Assembly: GCF_000772085.1 (NCBI RefSeq)
Contig: NZ_CP009755.1
Coordinates: 3,100,001 to 3,164,000, forward strand
Source: Curtobacterium sp. MR_MD2014
Lineage (GTDB): Bacteria > Actinomycetota > Actinomycetes > Actinomycetales > Microbacteriaceae
Direction of reading: 5' to 3'
DNA length: 64,000 nucleotides
Every line of letters starts with the position of its first letter. The stretch's first letter is position 1. This document shows positions 55,893-64,000 of this stretch, piece by piece. The position numbers and the translations under genes are program-made. The notes beneath the pieces are model-generated. The model was not told the DNA's origin. It searched no databases and was given only the letters and a program-made list of their open reading frames with translations.

Positions 55893-55961
55893 CGTCGAAC
55901 CAGGACTCCGACATCGAACCAGCCGCCGGTGCTGGTTCGACGTCGGGAACGTGGTTCGACG
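55893..55961. repeat. 31-bp inverted repeat with two TCGAACCA boxes per arm
   Basis: Each arm contains TCGAACCA (or TGGTTCGA) twice; arms of 31 bp match at about 26 positions around a 7-nt loop. It ends 31 bp before the GNAT gene and may be operator-like or a structured RNA. Confidence 0.8.
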
Positions 55962-55992
55962 CCGACGGCAGGGCCAGCGGTACCGTCGTCGG

Positions 55993-56484
55993 ATGGGGAC
56001 CACGCACGCGCTCACCGTCCGACCGGCCGACGTGCGAGACGCCGACGCGATCGCCGCCGTGCACGTGCAGGCGTGGCGCGAGGCCTACGCCCACCTCCTG
56101 CCGGCGGAGTTCCTCGCGGCCCTCGACGTCGATGCCCGCGCGGCACGATGGCGCGGGATCATCGCCGAGCCCGGTGTCGACGTGCTCGTCGCCACCGTCG
56201 GCGACGCGATCGTCGGCTGGGCGTCCGCGGGGCCCGGTCGCGGCGAGGCCCCACGGGACCGCGAGCTCGAGGGCATCTACGTCCTCGCTGCGCAGCACGG
56301 AGCGGGCGTCGGACAGGCGTTGCTCGACGCTGTGATCGGCACGGTGCCCGCATTCCTCTGGGTCGCCGACGGCAACCCGCGTGCCGAAGCCTTCTACCGG
56401 CGGAACGGCTTCGAGCGGGACGGCACCGTCAAGCACGAACCGATCGGCCCGCACGGGCTCGATGCGGTCCGGATGGTGCGCTGA
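55993..56484 (+). CDS. GNAT-family acetyltransferase
   Basis: This 163-residue protein shows VRPADVRDADAIAAVHVQAWREAYAH, LEGIYVLAAQHGAGVGQALLDA with the acetyl-CoA loop, and AEAFYRRNGFERDGT. The AWREAYAH strand-helix start resembles a common actinobacterial GNAT subfamily. The substrate is unknown. ATG at 55993 lies just after the structured 270-bp intergenic stretch. Confidence 0.88.
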   Translation: MGTTHALTVRPADVRDADAIAAVHVQAWREAYAHLLPAEFLAALDVDARAARWRGIIAEPGVDVLVATVGDAIVGWASAGPGRGEAPRDRELEGIYVLAAQHGAGVGQALLDAVIGTVPAFLWVADGNPRAEAFYRRNGFERDGTVKHEPIGPHGLDAVRMVR

Positions 56485-56647
56485 GCACCGCCCTCGACCG
56501 TGGCGCGGCTCGATCAGCACGCGGGCTGAGCGCCGAGTGGTCATCGTCCAGAGATCACCTGCGAGTGTGGGATCTGGCACATCACATGCTGTTCCCTGGA
56601 CTCAGGAGCGCCGGACCAGCCGCCGCTCCCCGATCCCAGGAGGAACC

Positions 56648-56920
56648 ATGACCACCTCGAAGCACCTGCTCGCCACCGCCGTCGCCACCTGCGCGCTGGG
56701 CGCAGCCCTCGTCTGCGGGACGTCCGTCGCGAACGCCGCGCCCGCGACACCGACCGACCCCGCTGCGAGCACGACGAGCGCCCCGGCTGCCGCCGCACAG
56801 GAGCCCGGAGCGGGCGGCATCGCGGTCTCGCGCAACGCCGACGGCACGGAGGACGTCCGACCCATGACCGACGAGGAGCGCTCGGAGATGGACGGGAAGT
56901 GGTCCCCCGTGGATCGCTGA
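56648..56920 (+). CDS. small secreted protein
   Basis: This 90-residue exported peptide has a signal peptide (TTSKHLLATAVATCALGAALV) ending near SVANAAPAT, then a Pro/Ala/Thr linker and a polar tail (VSRNADGTEDVRPMTDEERSEMDGKW). ATG at 56648 follows AGGAGG. It is followed by a 15-bp hairpin and faces pcrA. Function unknown. Confidence 0.75.
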   Translation: MTTSKHLLATAVATCALGAALVCGTSVANAAPATPTDPAASTTSAPAAAAQEPGAGGIAVSRNADGTEDVRPMTDEERSEMDGKWSPVDR

Positions 56921-56928
56921 GCTGACCG

Positions 56929-56962
56929 GGTGCCGGTCGACCCGCCGGGGTCGACCGGCACC
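56929..56962. terminator. bidirectional terminator between the secreted peptide and pcrA
   Basis: Arms GGTGCCGGTCGACCC and exact complement with a 4-nt loop, between two convergent genes. Confidence 0.8.
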
Positions 56963-56978
56963 ACCGCGCCCGCTGCCG

Positions 56979-59444
56979 TCAGAGCTTCTCGATCGGCGCG
57001 ATCTTGATGAGCAACTTCTTGCGACCCGCGGCATCGAAGGCGATCTCGGCGATGCGCTTCGCGCCCTGCCCGGTCACCGCGGACACCGTGCCCTCGCCGA
57101 AGTCGACGTGCTTGATGCGGTCTCCGGCGACGAGTTCCATGTCACCGTTGTCCCGGACCTGCCCGGACACCCGGTTCGCCCACTCGGTCTTCGGACGGGT
57201 CTTCGCCGCCGCGGCCGCACGGTCGTAGGAACCGCCGCCGAAGCCGCCACCGCCGCGGTAGCCACCGCCGCCCCCGCCGGCACCGCCGAAGCCACCCGGA
57301 CCGCCACCGCGACGGGCGTTCAGCGCGCGCGGTTCGGTCCCCCCACGGCTGTTCGCCATGCCGGGCGACTGCTTCCACTCGATCAGTCCCTCGGGGATCT
57401 CCTGCAGGAAGCGGGACGGCATCGCCACGTTGACGTCGCCGAACTGCGCGCGGGTCATCGCCAGCGACAGGAAGAGCGACTTCTTCGCTCGGGTGATGCC
57501 GACGTAGAAGAGCCGGCGTTCCTCGGCGGGGCCGCCCGGCTCGTTCGCGGACATCCGGTGCGGCAGCAGGTCTTCCTCGACGCCGGTGAGGAACACCGCG
57601 TCGTACTCCAGCCCCTTCGCCGTGTGCAGCGTCATGAGCGACACGGTGCCGGACGAGTCGTCGAGCTCGTCGGCCGCTGCGACCAGGGAGACCTCGGTCA
57701 GGAAGTCGGACAGGGTGCCCTCGGGGTTGTTCTTCTGGAACTCCCGCGTCACCGCCACGAGCTCGTCGATGTTGTCCGCACGCGCCGCGTCCTGCGCGTC
57801 GGGCGACTTCCGCAGGTTCTCGAGCAGCCCGGAGCCGTCGAGCAGCTGCGTGAGCGTGTCGACCACCGGCTGGGTGGCGGCGCGCGAAGCGACGTCGTCG
57901 AGCAGCGCTGCGAACGACGTGATCGCGGTCCGCACCTTCGGCCCGAACCCGAGCTCGTCGGCGTGCCGCAGGGCGTCGCGCATCGAGGTCTCGTGCTCGT
58001 CGGCGTAGCGCTGCAGTGCCGTCTCCGTCACGGCACCGATGCCGCGCTTGGGCACGTTGAGGATGCGCCGGAGCGACAGCGGATCGGCCGGGTTGGCGAC
58101 GGTGATCAGGTACGCCATGGCGTCCTTGATCTCCGCACGCTCGTAGAACTTCGTGCCGCCGAGCACCCGGTACGGGATCGCCGAGCGGATGAAGATCTCC
58201 TCGAGCGCACGTGTCTGCGAGTTGGTCCGGTAGAACACGGCCATGTCCCGGTACGACGTGCCCTCGTCGTGCAGGCGCTGGATCTCGTCGGCGACGAACT
58301 GCGCCTCGTCGTGGCCGGTGTACCCGGTGAAGCCGACGATCTTGTCGCCGGCCCCGACGTCGGTGAACAGGTTCTTCGCCTGGCGGTCGAAGTTGTTCGC
58401 GATGACGGCGTTCGCAGCGTCGAGGATCGTCTGCGTCGACCGGTAGTTCTGCTCGAGCAGGATCACCTTCGAGTTCGGGAAGTCCCGCTCGAACTCGACG
58501 ATGTTCCGGATGTCCGCGCCGCGGAAGGCGTAGATCGACTGGTCCGAGTCACCGACGACGGTGAGCGATGCCGGGGCGATCGACCCGTCGGCCTCGCGCA
58601 TCCGGGCGACGTGCTGTCCGGTGTCCTCCAGCTTGTCGACCTGCTCGACGGGCACCGGGCGGGTGAGCTCGCGGATCAGGGCGTACTGCGCGTGGTTGGT
58701 GTCCTGGTACTCGTCGACCAGGACGAACCGGAAGCGGCGCTGGTAGAGCGCGGCGACCTCGGGGAACGCGCGGAACAGGAAGACGGTCTGCCCGATCAGG
58801 TCGTCGAAGTCGAAGGCGTTCGCCCGGCGGAGCTCGTTCGTGTAGCGCCGGAACACCTCCGTGAACATGACCTCCTGCGGGTCGTTCACGTTGATGTTCC
58901 GGGCGTAGGTGTCGACGTCCTGCAGCTCGTTCTTGAGCTTCGAGATCTTCGACGCCGCAGCGCCGACGGTCAGCCCGAGGGAGTCCGCCTCGAGCTCCTT
59001 GATGATCCGCTTGAGGAGCGCACGGGAGTCCGCGGAGTCGTAGATCGTGAACGACTGCGGGAACCCGAAGCGCTCGGCCTCGCGCCGGAGGATCCGTACG
59101 CACGCCGAGTGGAACGTCGAGATCCACATGCCCTCGGCGGCCTGCCCGACCAGGGCCTGCACGCGCTCGCGCATCTCGGCGGCGGCCTTGTTCGTGAACG
59201 TGATGGCGAGGATCTGCGACGGCCAGGCCTCGCGGTTCGCCAGCAGCAGGGCGATGCGGCGGGTGAGCACGCTCGTCTTGCCCGATCCGGCACCGGCCAC
59301 GATGAGCAGGGACTCGCCGCGGTACTCGACGGCTTCCTTCTGCTGGGGGTTGAGACCCGCCGTGAAGGGGTCGTCGTACCCGCCGGGGCGGTTGCCCGCG
59401 CCCGGCTCGGGGGACTGGTCGAAGGGGTCGAGCACGATCGTCAT
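56979..59444 (-). CDS. pcrA: UvrD/PcrA-type DNA helicase
   Basis: This 821-residue superfamily-1 helicase works in repair and in resolving replication-transcription conflicts. Motif I AGAGSGKTSVLTRRIA, Q motif LNPQQKEAV, VDEYQDTNHAQY, GDSDQSIYAFRGAD, ITRAKKSLFLS are in order. A Gly-rich linker (GGGPGGFGGAGGGGGGYRGG) leads to a small C-terminal Tudor-like domain (GDRIKHVDFGEGTVSAVTG). The start ATG at 59444 gives the standard N-terminus. Its position before sucC matches mycobacterial synteny, here with 8 kb of inserted accessory genes. Confidence 0.96.
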   Translation of the reverse strand: MTIVLDPFDQSPEPGAGNRPGGYDDPFTAGLNPQQKEAVEYRGESLLIVAGAGSGKTSVLTRRIALLLANREAWPSQILAITFTNKAAAEMRERVQALVGQAAEGMWISTFHSACVRILRREAERFGFPQSFTIYDSADSRALLKRIIKELEADSLGLTVGAAASKISKLKNELQDVDTYARNINVNDPQEVMFTEVFRRYTNELRRANAFDFDDLIGQTVFLFRAFPEVAALYQRRFRFVLVDEYQDTNHAQYALIRELTRPVPVEQVDKLEDTGQHVARMREADGSIAPASLTVVGDSDQSIYAFRGADIRNIVEFERDFPNSKVILLEQNYRSTQTILDAANAVIANNFDRQAKNLFTDVGAGDKIVGFTGYTGHDEAQFVADEIQRLHDEGTSYRDMAVFYRTNSQTRALEEIFIRSAIPYRVLGGTKFYERAEIKDAMAYLITVANPADPLSLRRILNVPKRGIGAVTETALQRYADEHETSMRDALRHADELGFGPKVRTAITSFAALLDDVASRAATQPVVDTLTQLLDGSGLLENLRKSPDAQDAARADNIDELVAVTREFQKNNPEGTLSDFLTEVSLVAAADELDDSSGTVSLMTLHTAKGLEYDAVFLTGVEEDLLPHRMSANEPGGPAEERRLFYVGITRAKKSLFLSLAMTRAQFGDVNVAMPSRFLQEIPEGLIEWKQSPGMANSRGGTEPRALNARRGGGPGGFGGAGGGGGGYRGGGGFGGGSYDRAAAAAKTRPKTEWANRVSGQVRDNGDMELVAGDRIKHVDFGEGTVSAVTGQGAKRIAEIAFDAAGRKKLLIKIAPIEKL

Positions 59445-59563
59445 GACCGGGTCAGTCTAGGCGCGCCCTCCGACAGGCGCAGCGGCTGCGGTCCGTGGGC
59501 CGCGGGACACACTGCGACGCACCAGGACCGGGATCGGGTCCGACGGCGGACAGGCTGTCGGGC

Positions 59564-60097
59564 ATGAGGACGTGGACCGCAGGTGACGCCGTCGAGCTCG
59601 TCGAGCGGAGCTGGGTCTGGATGTCGTTCTTCACGACGCCGGTGACGATCACGGTCGGGGCCGGCTGGTCCTTCCTCGCCGACGGCGGCATCGGGAGCCC
59701 CGAGGGCCCGCCCGCTCTCGCCCTCACGATCGTCCTCCTCGCCGTCGTCGCGGGGCTCGTGACGATCGGGGGCGGGGCCGTGGCGCTCCCCTGCACGTAC
59801 GCACTCGGGTGGGCGCTCGCCCGGATCTCCGCCCGCCGCGGCGTGCACGTCGTCGCGCACGCACTGCTCGCCGGCGGCCTGGCGGCGCTCTGCGTCTGGG
59901 TGCTCGAGACGTACTGGTCGCACGCGTGGGCACCCCTCCCGGCCTTCCGCCTGCTCATCTCGGTCTCGGCTGCGGCCGCTGCTGCGATCGCCACCTGGCG
60001 GACCGCCCGCGCGACCGCGGCGGTGCGGCGACGACGACTCCGCGGCGTGTGGACGCGGGGAGCTGACGGATCAGTCGGTGGCGCTGTCGACGAGTGA
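59564..60097 (+). CDS. small membrane protein
   Basis: This 177-residue protein has four helices and basic end (TARATAAVRRRRLRGVW). ATG at 59564 is followed by a short amphipathic start (TWTAGDAVELVERSW). The last 27 bp overlap the 3' end of the convergent GDPD gene. Family unknown. Confidence 0.65.
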   Translation: MRTWTAGDAVELVERSWVWMSFFTTPVTITVGAGWSFLADGGIGSPEGPPALALTIVLLAVVAGLVTIGGGAVALPCTYALGWALARISARRGVHVVAHALLAGGLAALCVWVLETYWSHAWAPLPAFRLLISVSAAAAAAIATWRTARATAAVRRRRLRGVWTRGADGSVGGAVDE

Positions 60098-61084
60098 CCG
60101 CGCCCGCACCGCCAGGTCCGGGTGGTCCGCGAACACCCCGTCCACCCCGGTCCGCACGACCGAGGTGAACCACCGCTCCCAGTCGCCGTGCGCTGCCACG
60201 TCGCCCCCGCGCCGCAGTGGCGCCGGCAGGAACCGGTTCTCCGGCCGGAGCGTCCACGTGTAGACGGCGAGCCCCGCAGCGTGCGCGCGCTCGACGATGA
60301 CGCTCCGGACCGGGCGCGGGTCGTCGACGGCGACGCTGTCGACCCCCGCCATCAGGGTCTTCACGTCGACGCTGATGCCGTGGAACTCCGCGGCGAACCC
60401 GGCCAGCGCGGCGTCCGTGCGCTCCGACGCCCACGAGGGAGCCGCCGATCCGTGGGCGGCGACCTCGTCCGCGGCACTGCCACGGGCCTCCTGGAGGTAC
60501 ACGAGCCGACCACCCGTCCCCCGTGCGCCGAGCTGACGGAGCACCGTCTTCTCGAACGACTCGATCGTCAGCCGGTCGTCGCCGCGCCACCCGGCGTCCC
60601 CGAGCGTGTCGTCGAGCAGCTGCGCCATCGGGAAGCCGGCCTGCTCGAAGAAGTGCGCGTGCTTGACCTCGGCGACGAGCCCGACCGGTCGGGGCGCCGC
60701 GTCGAGGATGCCGAGCAGGTCCTCGAGCCGCAGGACGCCGTCCTCCCCGTCGTGCGCGGCGGACGCCGGACGCAGCTGGGGAAGGCGCTCCCGGACCCGG
60801 AGCGTCCGCAGCTCGTCCCACGTGAAGTCCTCGGTGAACCAGCCCGTCACGCTCTGGCCGTCGACGGTCTTCGTCGTGCGCAGGTGTGCGAACTCGGGGT
60901 GGTCGGCGACGTCCGTCGTGCCGGACACCTCGTTCTCGTGCCGCAGCACGAGCACGCCGTCCTTCGTCGGCACGAGGTCCGGCTCGATCGCGTCGGCACC
61001 GAGGCCGACGGCCAGTTCGTAGGCACTCCGGGAGTGCTCCGGTCGGTGGCCGGAGGCACCACGGTGGGCGATCACACGGGTCAT
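60071..61084 (-). CDS. glycerophosphodiester phosphodiesterase
   Basis: This 337-residue GlpQ/UgpQ-like enzyme hydrolyses glycerophosphodiesters. The motif VIAHRGASGHRPEHS with catalytic His, then EPDLVPTKDGVLVLRHENEVSGTTDV and VGLVAEVKH, VYTWTLR are typical. There is no signal peptide, so it is cytosolic. ATG at 61084 is chosen over an upstream frame. Confidence 0.92.
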   Translation of the reverse strand: MTRVIAHRGASGHRPEHSRSAYELAVGLGADAIEPDLVPTKDGVLVLRHENEVSGTTDVADHPEFAHLRTTKTVDGQSVTGWFTEDFTWDELRTLRVRERLPQLRPASAAHDGEDGVLRLEDLLGILDAAPRPVGLVAEVKHAHFFEQAGFPMAQLLDDTLGDAGWRGDDRLTIESFEKTVLRQLGARGTGGRLVYLQEARGSAADEVAAHGSAAPSWASERTDAALAGFAAEFHGISVDVKTLMAGVDSVAVDDPRPVRSVIVERAHAAGLAVYTWTLRPENRFLPAPLRRGGDVAAHGDWERWFTSVVRTGVDGVFADHPDLAVRARSLVDSATD

Positions 61085-61197
61085 GCGCCGAACCGTAGCC
61101 GCTCGACCCTGCCCGCAGGTGTCCTCACGGTGTGCCTGTGGACACATCCGTTCAGCCGTCGCCCCTCGTTCCCAGGCCGCCCGCGGAGGGTCGCTCC

Positions 61198-62184
61198 GTG
61201 ACCGTCCGACACCTCTCCACCGCCGTCGAGGCCCGCATCGACCGCGCGGCCCGCCGCCTGCTCGACGCCGGGCACCAGCCGCACCGCCCGGGCCGTCTCG
61301 CCCTGACCGAGTTCCTGGTGTTCGGCGCGAAGCAGGCGTGGGCGTGCACGTTCGGGGTGCTGCTCCTCGCGACGATGGTCGTGGTGCACCTGACCGTGCC
61401 GCCCGGGGCCCGGAACGACGTCCTCACGATGTCCGCGGCGGCGATCCAGGTCGCGATGCTCGTGTTCGGGCTCGAGACGGTCCGGGAGCTCCGGGTGGTG
61501 ATGGTCTTCCACGTGGTCGGCACGGTGATGGAGGTCTTCAAGACCCACGTCGGCTCGTGGGAGTACGCGGGCGACGGCTGGCTCGTGGTGGCGGGCGTGC
61601 CGCTCTTCTCCGGGTTCATGTACGGCGCGGTCGGGTCGTACATGGTCCGGGTCGTGCGGCTGTTCGACCTGCGCTTCGACCGGTACCCGCGGCAGTGGTC
61701 GCTCGTGCTCGTCGCGGCGGGCATCTACGCGAACTTCTTCGGGCACCACTTCGTGTGGGACGCGCGGTACGTGCTGCTCGCCCTGGTCGTGGCCCTGTTC
61801 GCACGCACCACGATGCACGTCCGCGTGCACCGCGCGACGCTGCGGATGCCGGTCCTGCTCGCGATGGCGCTCGTCGCGCTGTTCATCTGGCTGGCCGAGA
61901 ACGTCGCGACCTGGGCCGGCGCCTGGTCCTACCCGGCGCAGGCGGGAGCGTGGCAGCCGGTCGCGCCGACGAAGGTCGTCGCCTGGCTGCTGCTCATGGT
62001 CGTCTCGGTCGCGCTGGTCTCGTGGCTGTACCCGCAGGTCCGGTCGGCTCCGGCGGTCACCGACCGACGACGTGCGGGCACCGACCGACCGGGAGGCACG
62101 TCCCGACACCGCCCCGCAGGCGCCCGTCCGGCGGTCGGCCAGCTCACGACGAGCTCGGGGCAGCCACGCAGACCGCGACCGTAG
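61198..62184 (+). CDS. DUF817-family membrane protein
   Basis: This 328-residue protein has about eight helices with family sequences FLVFGAKQAWACTFGVLLL, GSWEYAGDGWLVVAGVPLFSGFMYGAVGSY and ENVATWAGAWSYPAQ. Function unknown. GTG at 61198 follows GGAGGG at 7 nt; earlier starts would add unlikely residues. The tail (from about 290) is low complexity and includes a palindrome half-site (62087). Confidence 0.88.
   Translation: MTVRHLSTAVEARIDRAARRLLDAGHQPHRPGRLALTEFLVFGAKQAWACTFGVLLLATMVVVHLTVPPGARNDVLTMSAAAIQVAMLVFGLETVRELRVVMVFHVVGTVMEVFKTHVGSWEYAGDGWLVVAGVPLFSGFMYGAVGSYMVRVVRLFDLRFDRYPRQWSLVLVAAGIYANFFGHHFVWDARYVLLALVVALFARTTMHVRVHRATLRMPVLLAMALVALFIWLAENVATWAGAWSYPAQAGAWQPVAPTKVVAWLLLMVVSVALVSWLYPQVRSAPAVTDRRRAGTDRPGGTSRHRPAGARPAVGQLTTSSGQPRRPRP
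62087..62100 (+). repeat. palindrome-family half-site inside the DUF817 C-terminus
   Basis: GACCGGGAGGCACG encodes part of DRPGGTS. As at 51117, the family occurs here in coding sequence. Confidence 0.5.
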
Positions 62185-62297
62185 GCTCCCGGTGTCGGGA
62201 CCACCGGGTCCCGCTTCCGCTCGCCGCGAATCCTCAGCCTTCCGCGACGGGGCGCCCCTAGGCTGAGAGGACGTAAATCTCCGAGGAAGAGGACACC

Positions 62298-63167
62298 ATG
62301 GCCTTCAAGCCCGGTTTCGACCAGTCCCCCGCCTTCAACGACCAGGGCCGTGGCGCCTGGGGCGCCGGCGCTGGTCAGCAGCAGGCGGGCTGGGGACGCA
62401 CCCCACAGCAGGGACAGTACCCGCAGCAGGGCGGCATGACGCCCGAGCAGCTGCAGTACATGTACGACCGCCCGACGGCGAGCCCGGTCGACACCGACCG
62501 CATGTCGTACGAGGACACCATCGTCAAGACGCTGCTCGCGTTCGGCGTGCTCCTCGTCGGCGCCGTCGCCGGCTGGAACCTGCCGCCGATCGTCTGGATC
62601 GTCGGCGCGATCGTCGGGTTCGTGCTCGCGCTCGTCAACACGTTCAAGAAGAAGCCGTCGCCGGGGCTCGTCCTGGCGTACGCGTTCTTCGAGGGCCTGT
62701 TCGTCGGCGGCATCTCGGCGATGTTCAACAGCCGGTTCGACGGCATCGTCACGCAGGCCGTGTTCGGCACCCTCGGTGTCTTCGCGGTCACGCTGCTGCT
62801 CTTCACGTCCGGCAAGGTGCGCGCGACGCCGAAGGCGACCCGGTTCTTCCTCGTCGCGATGGTCGGCTACCTGGTCTTCTCGCTCGTGAACCTCGTGCTC
62901 ATGTGGACCGGCGTGACGAACTCCGCGTTCGGTCTCCGGAGCTTCGAGATCTTCGGCATCCCGCTGGGCGTCATCATCGGTATCTTCGTGGTGCTCATGG
63001 CGGCGTACTCGCTGGTGCTCGACTTCGACCAGATCAAGACCGGCGTCCAGCGCGGCGCTCCCCGCATCTACGCCTGGACCGCGGCGTTCGGTCTCATCGT
63101 CACCCTCGTGTGGCTGTACATCGAGATCCTGCGCATCCTCGCGATCCTGGCGAGCAACCGCGAGTAG
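62298..63167 (+). CDS. Bax inhibitor-1/YccA-family membrane protein
   Basis: This 289-residue protein has a Gln/Gly-rich cytoplasmic tail (1-55, GAGAGQQQAGWGRTPQQGQY) and then seven hydrophobic helices. The last helix region has DFDQIKTGVQRGAPRIYAWTAAFGL, a BI-1 hallmark with Asp residues used in proton/Ca2+ leak. A strong terminator follows. Confidence 0.93.
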   Translation: MAFKPGFDQSPAFNDQGRGAWGAGAGQQQAGWGRTPQQGQYPQQGGMTPEQLQYMYDRPTASPVDTDRMSYEDTIVKTLLAFGVLLVGAVAGWNLPPIVWIVGAIVGFVLALVNTFKKKPSPGLVLAYAFFEGLFVGGISAMFNSRFDGIVTQAVFGTLGVFAVTLLLFTSGKVRATPKATRFFLVAMVGYLVFSLVNLVLMWTGVTNSAFGLRSFEIFGIPLGVIIGIFVVLMAAYSLVLDFDQIKTGVQRGAPRIYAWTAAFGLIVTLVWLYIEILRILAILASNRE

Positions 63168-63188
63168 CTCGCACCTGATCGACACGAG

Positions 63189-63212
63189 GGGCCCCGGCAC
63201 ACGCCGGGGCCC
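63189..63212 (+). terminator. intrinsic terminator of the Bax inhibitor-1 gene
   Basis: Arms GGGCCCCGGC and exact complement with ACAC loop, followed by TTCGTCGT, 21 bp after the stop. Confidence 0.85.
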
Positions 63213-63257
63213 TTCGTCGTGTGTCGGGAGGGCGGCGCCCGCCCCGACATGTTCTCG

Positions 63258-63304
63258 TCGCACGACATGCCGCTCACCTCTCGCACGAGCGGCATGTCGT
63301 GCGA
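63258..63304. repeat. 18-bp inverted repeat plus a third partial arm
   Basis: TCGCACGACATGCCGCTC (63258-63275) and its exact complement (63287-63304) flank an 11-nt loop; a partial third copy GGCGGCACGTCGTGCGA lies at 63319-63335. It is not followed by a T-run and sits between two real terminators. Confidence 0.85.
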
Positions 63305-63390
63305 CCGGCACGTCCGCTGGCGGCACGTCGTGCGACCGGGGCGGACCAACCGGGCGACCCGGACGGGCTGAGAGCGGCACGGAGACGCGG

Positions 63391-63425
63391 CGAGGGCCCG
63401 GCACGCAGTGCGTACCGGGCCCTCG
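63391..63425 (-). terminator. terminator hairpin downstream of guaA
   Basis: Arms CGAGGGCCCGGCACGC and its complement with one mismatch, 3-nt loop, 16 bp after the guaA stop on the minus strand. Confidence 0.8.
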
Positions 63426-63441
63426 GGGCGTCAGGGAGTGG

Positions 63442-64000
63442 TCACTCCCACTCGATCGTCCCCGGCGGCTTCGACGTGACGTCGAGCACGACGCGGTTCA
63501 CGTCGGGAACCTCGTTCGTGATGCGGTTCGAGATCTTCGCCAGGGTGTCGTACGGCAGGCGCGTCCAGTCGGCGGTCATGGCGTCCTCCGACGAGACCGG
63601 ACGGAGCACGATCGGGTGGCCGTAGGTACGACCGTCACCCTGGACGCCCACGGAGCGGACGTCAGCGAGCAGGACGACCGGGCACTGCCAGATCTCCTCG
63701 TCGAGGCCGGCCGCGGTGAGCTCCTCGCGCGCGATCTTGTCCGCGGCCCGGAGCAGCTCGAGGCGGTCCTTCGTGACCTCGCCGACGATGCGGATGCCGA
63801 GCCCGGGGCCGGGGAACGGCTGGCGGCCGACGATGACCTCGGGCAGCCCGAGCTCGCGGCCGACGGCTCGCACCTCGTCCTTGAACAGGGTGCGCAGCGG
63901 CTCGACGAGCTCGAACGTCATGTCCTCGGGCAGGCCGCCGACGTTGTGGTGCGACTTGATGTTCGCGGTGCCGGATCCGCCGCCGGACTCGACCACGTCG
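63442..64000 (-). CDS. guaA: GMP synthase, C-terminal part (cut by the window edge)
   Basis: At least 185 C-terminal residues of the ATP-pyrophosphatase/dimerisation part of GuaA, which aminates XMP to GMP. Visible are [11 protein letters not shown], the [15 protein letters not shown] motif and the end [18 protein letters not shown], a perfect GuaA C-terminus. The frame runs past base 64000, so the N-terminal glutaminase domain lies outside. Confidence 0.97.
   Translation of the reverse strand, partial: DVVESGGGSGTANIKSHHNVGGLPEDMTFELVEPLRTLFKDEVRAVGRELGLPEVIVGRQPFPGPGLGIRIVGEVTKDRLELLRAADKIAREELTAAGLDEEIWQCPVVLLADVRSVGVQGDGRTYGHPIVLRPVSSEDAMTADWTRLPYDTLAKISNRITNEVPDVNRVVLDVTSKPPGTIEWE

Overview
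This window is a 64 kb piece of a very GC-rich actinobacterial chromosome. Frequent GTG starts, GTGA/ATGA gene overlaps, mycobacterial-type synteny (pcrA - sucC - sucD - PerM-like - purN - purH), a DasR-type operator at nagB and the sugar-transport content fit a plant- or soil-associated Microbacteriaceae such as Curtobacterium. That genus call is inference, not a match I could run. I saw no rRNA, tRNA, CRISPR array, transposase or prophage.

Layout. 1-12.4 kb: MarR tail, MFS exporter, a two-gene nucleotidyltransferase module, purU, nagA, alpha-L-fucosidase, a divergent XRE/SDR pair, a MalY/PatB lyase, nagB with a perfect 16-bp DasR-like palindrome, and a Nudix hydrolase. 12.4-13.1 kb: a small secreted protein overlapped by a two-helix membrane protein. 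13.4-17.5 kb: a complete polyamine/iron-type ABC importer. 17.8-21.2 kb: DUF1905 protein, nnrD, a phosphatase and an AbiEi-like/DUF559 protein. 21.6-28.1 kb: a GH38 alpha-mannosidase with its own sugar ABC importer. 28.5-39.2 kb: PhzF, a large LAxTG wall-anchored lamin-tail protein, a ROK regulator, GNAT, an alkyltransferase-like protein, DUF805 and a heterodimeric ABC exporter. 39.8-48.2 kb: the conserved purH-purN-PerM-like-sucD-sucC block, with a second XRE/SDR pair inserted between purN and the PerM-like gene. 48.5-56.9 kb: a plus-strand accessory block (RecQ-type helicase, MpaB-like oxygenase, a Prs-like/NadV-like/NrtR-like NAD operon, PdxH-like oxidase, GNAT, secreted peptide). 57-64 kb: pcrA, a membrane protein, GDPD, DUF817, a Bax inhibitor-1 family protein and the 3' part of guaA.

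How it works together. The nag genes, fucosidase, mannosidase and sugar importer point to scavenging of amino sugars and plant or fungal glycans. The NAD operon is an unusual self-contained unit: a phosphoribosyl-pyrophosphate-synthetase-like gene, a nicotinamide phosphoribosyltransferase-like gene and an NrtR-like repressor, overlapping one another by 4 bp behind a 9+9 inverted repeat. Its gene content resembles phage NAD+-reconstitution cassettes.

The most striking undescribed structure is non-coding. Three intergenic copies of an exactly 102-bp element (18364-18465 plus, 21276-21377 minus, 28306-28407 plus) share the same order of sub-repeats and a strong central hairpin. A second family, built on the half-site GGCCGGGAGGC(A/G)CG, occurs as full palindromes and as solitary halves throughout the window, once inside a coding sequence.
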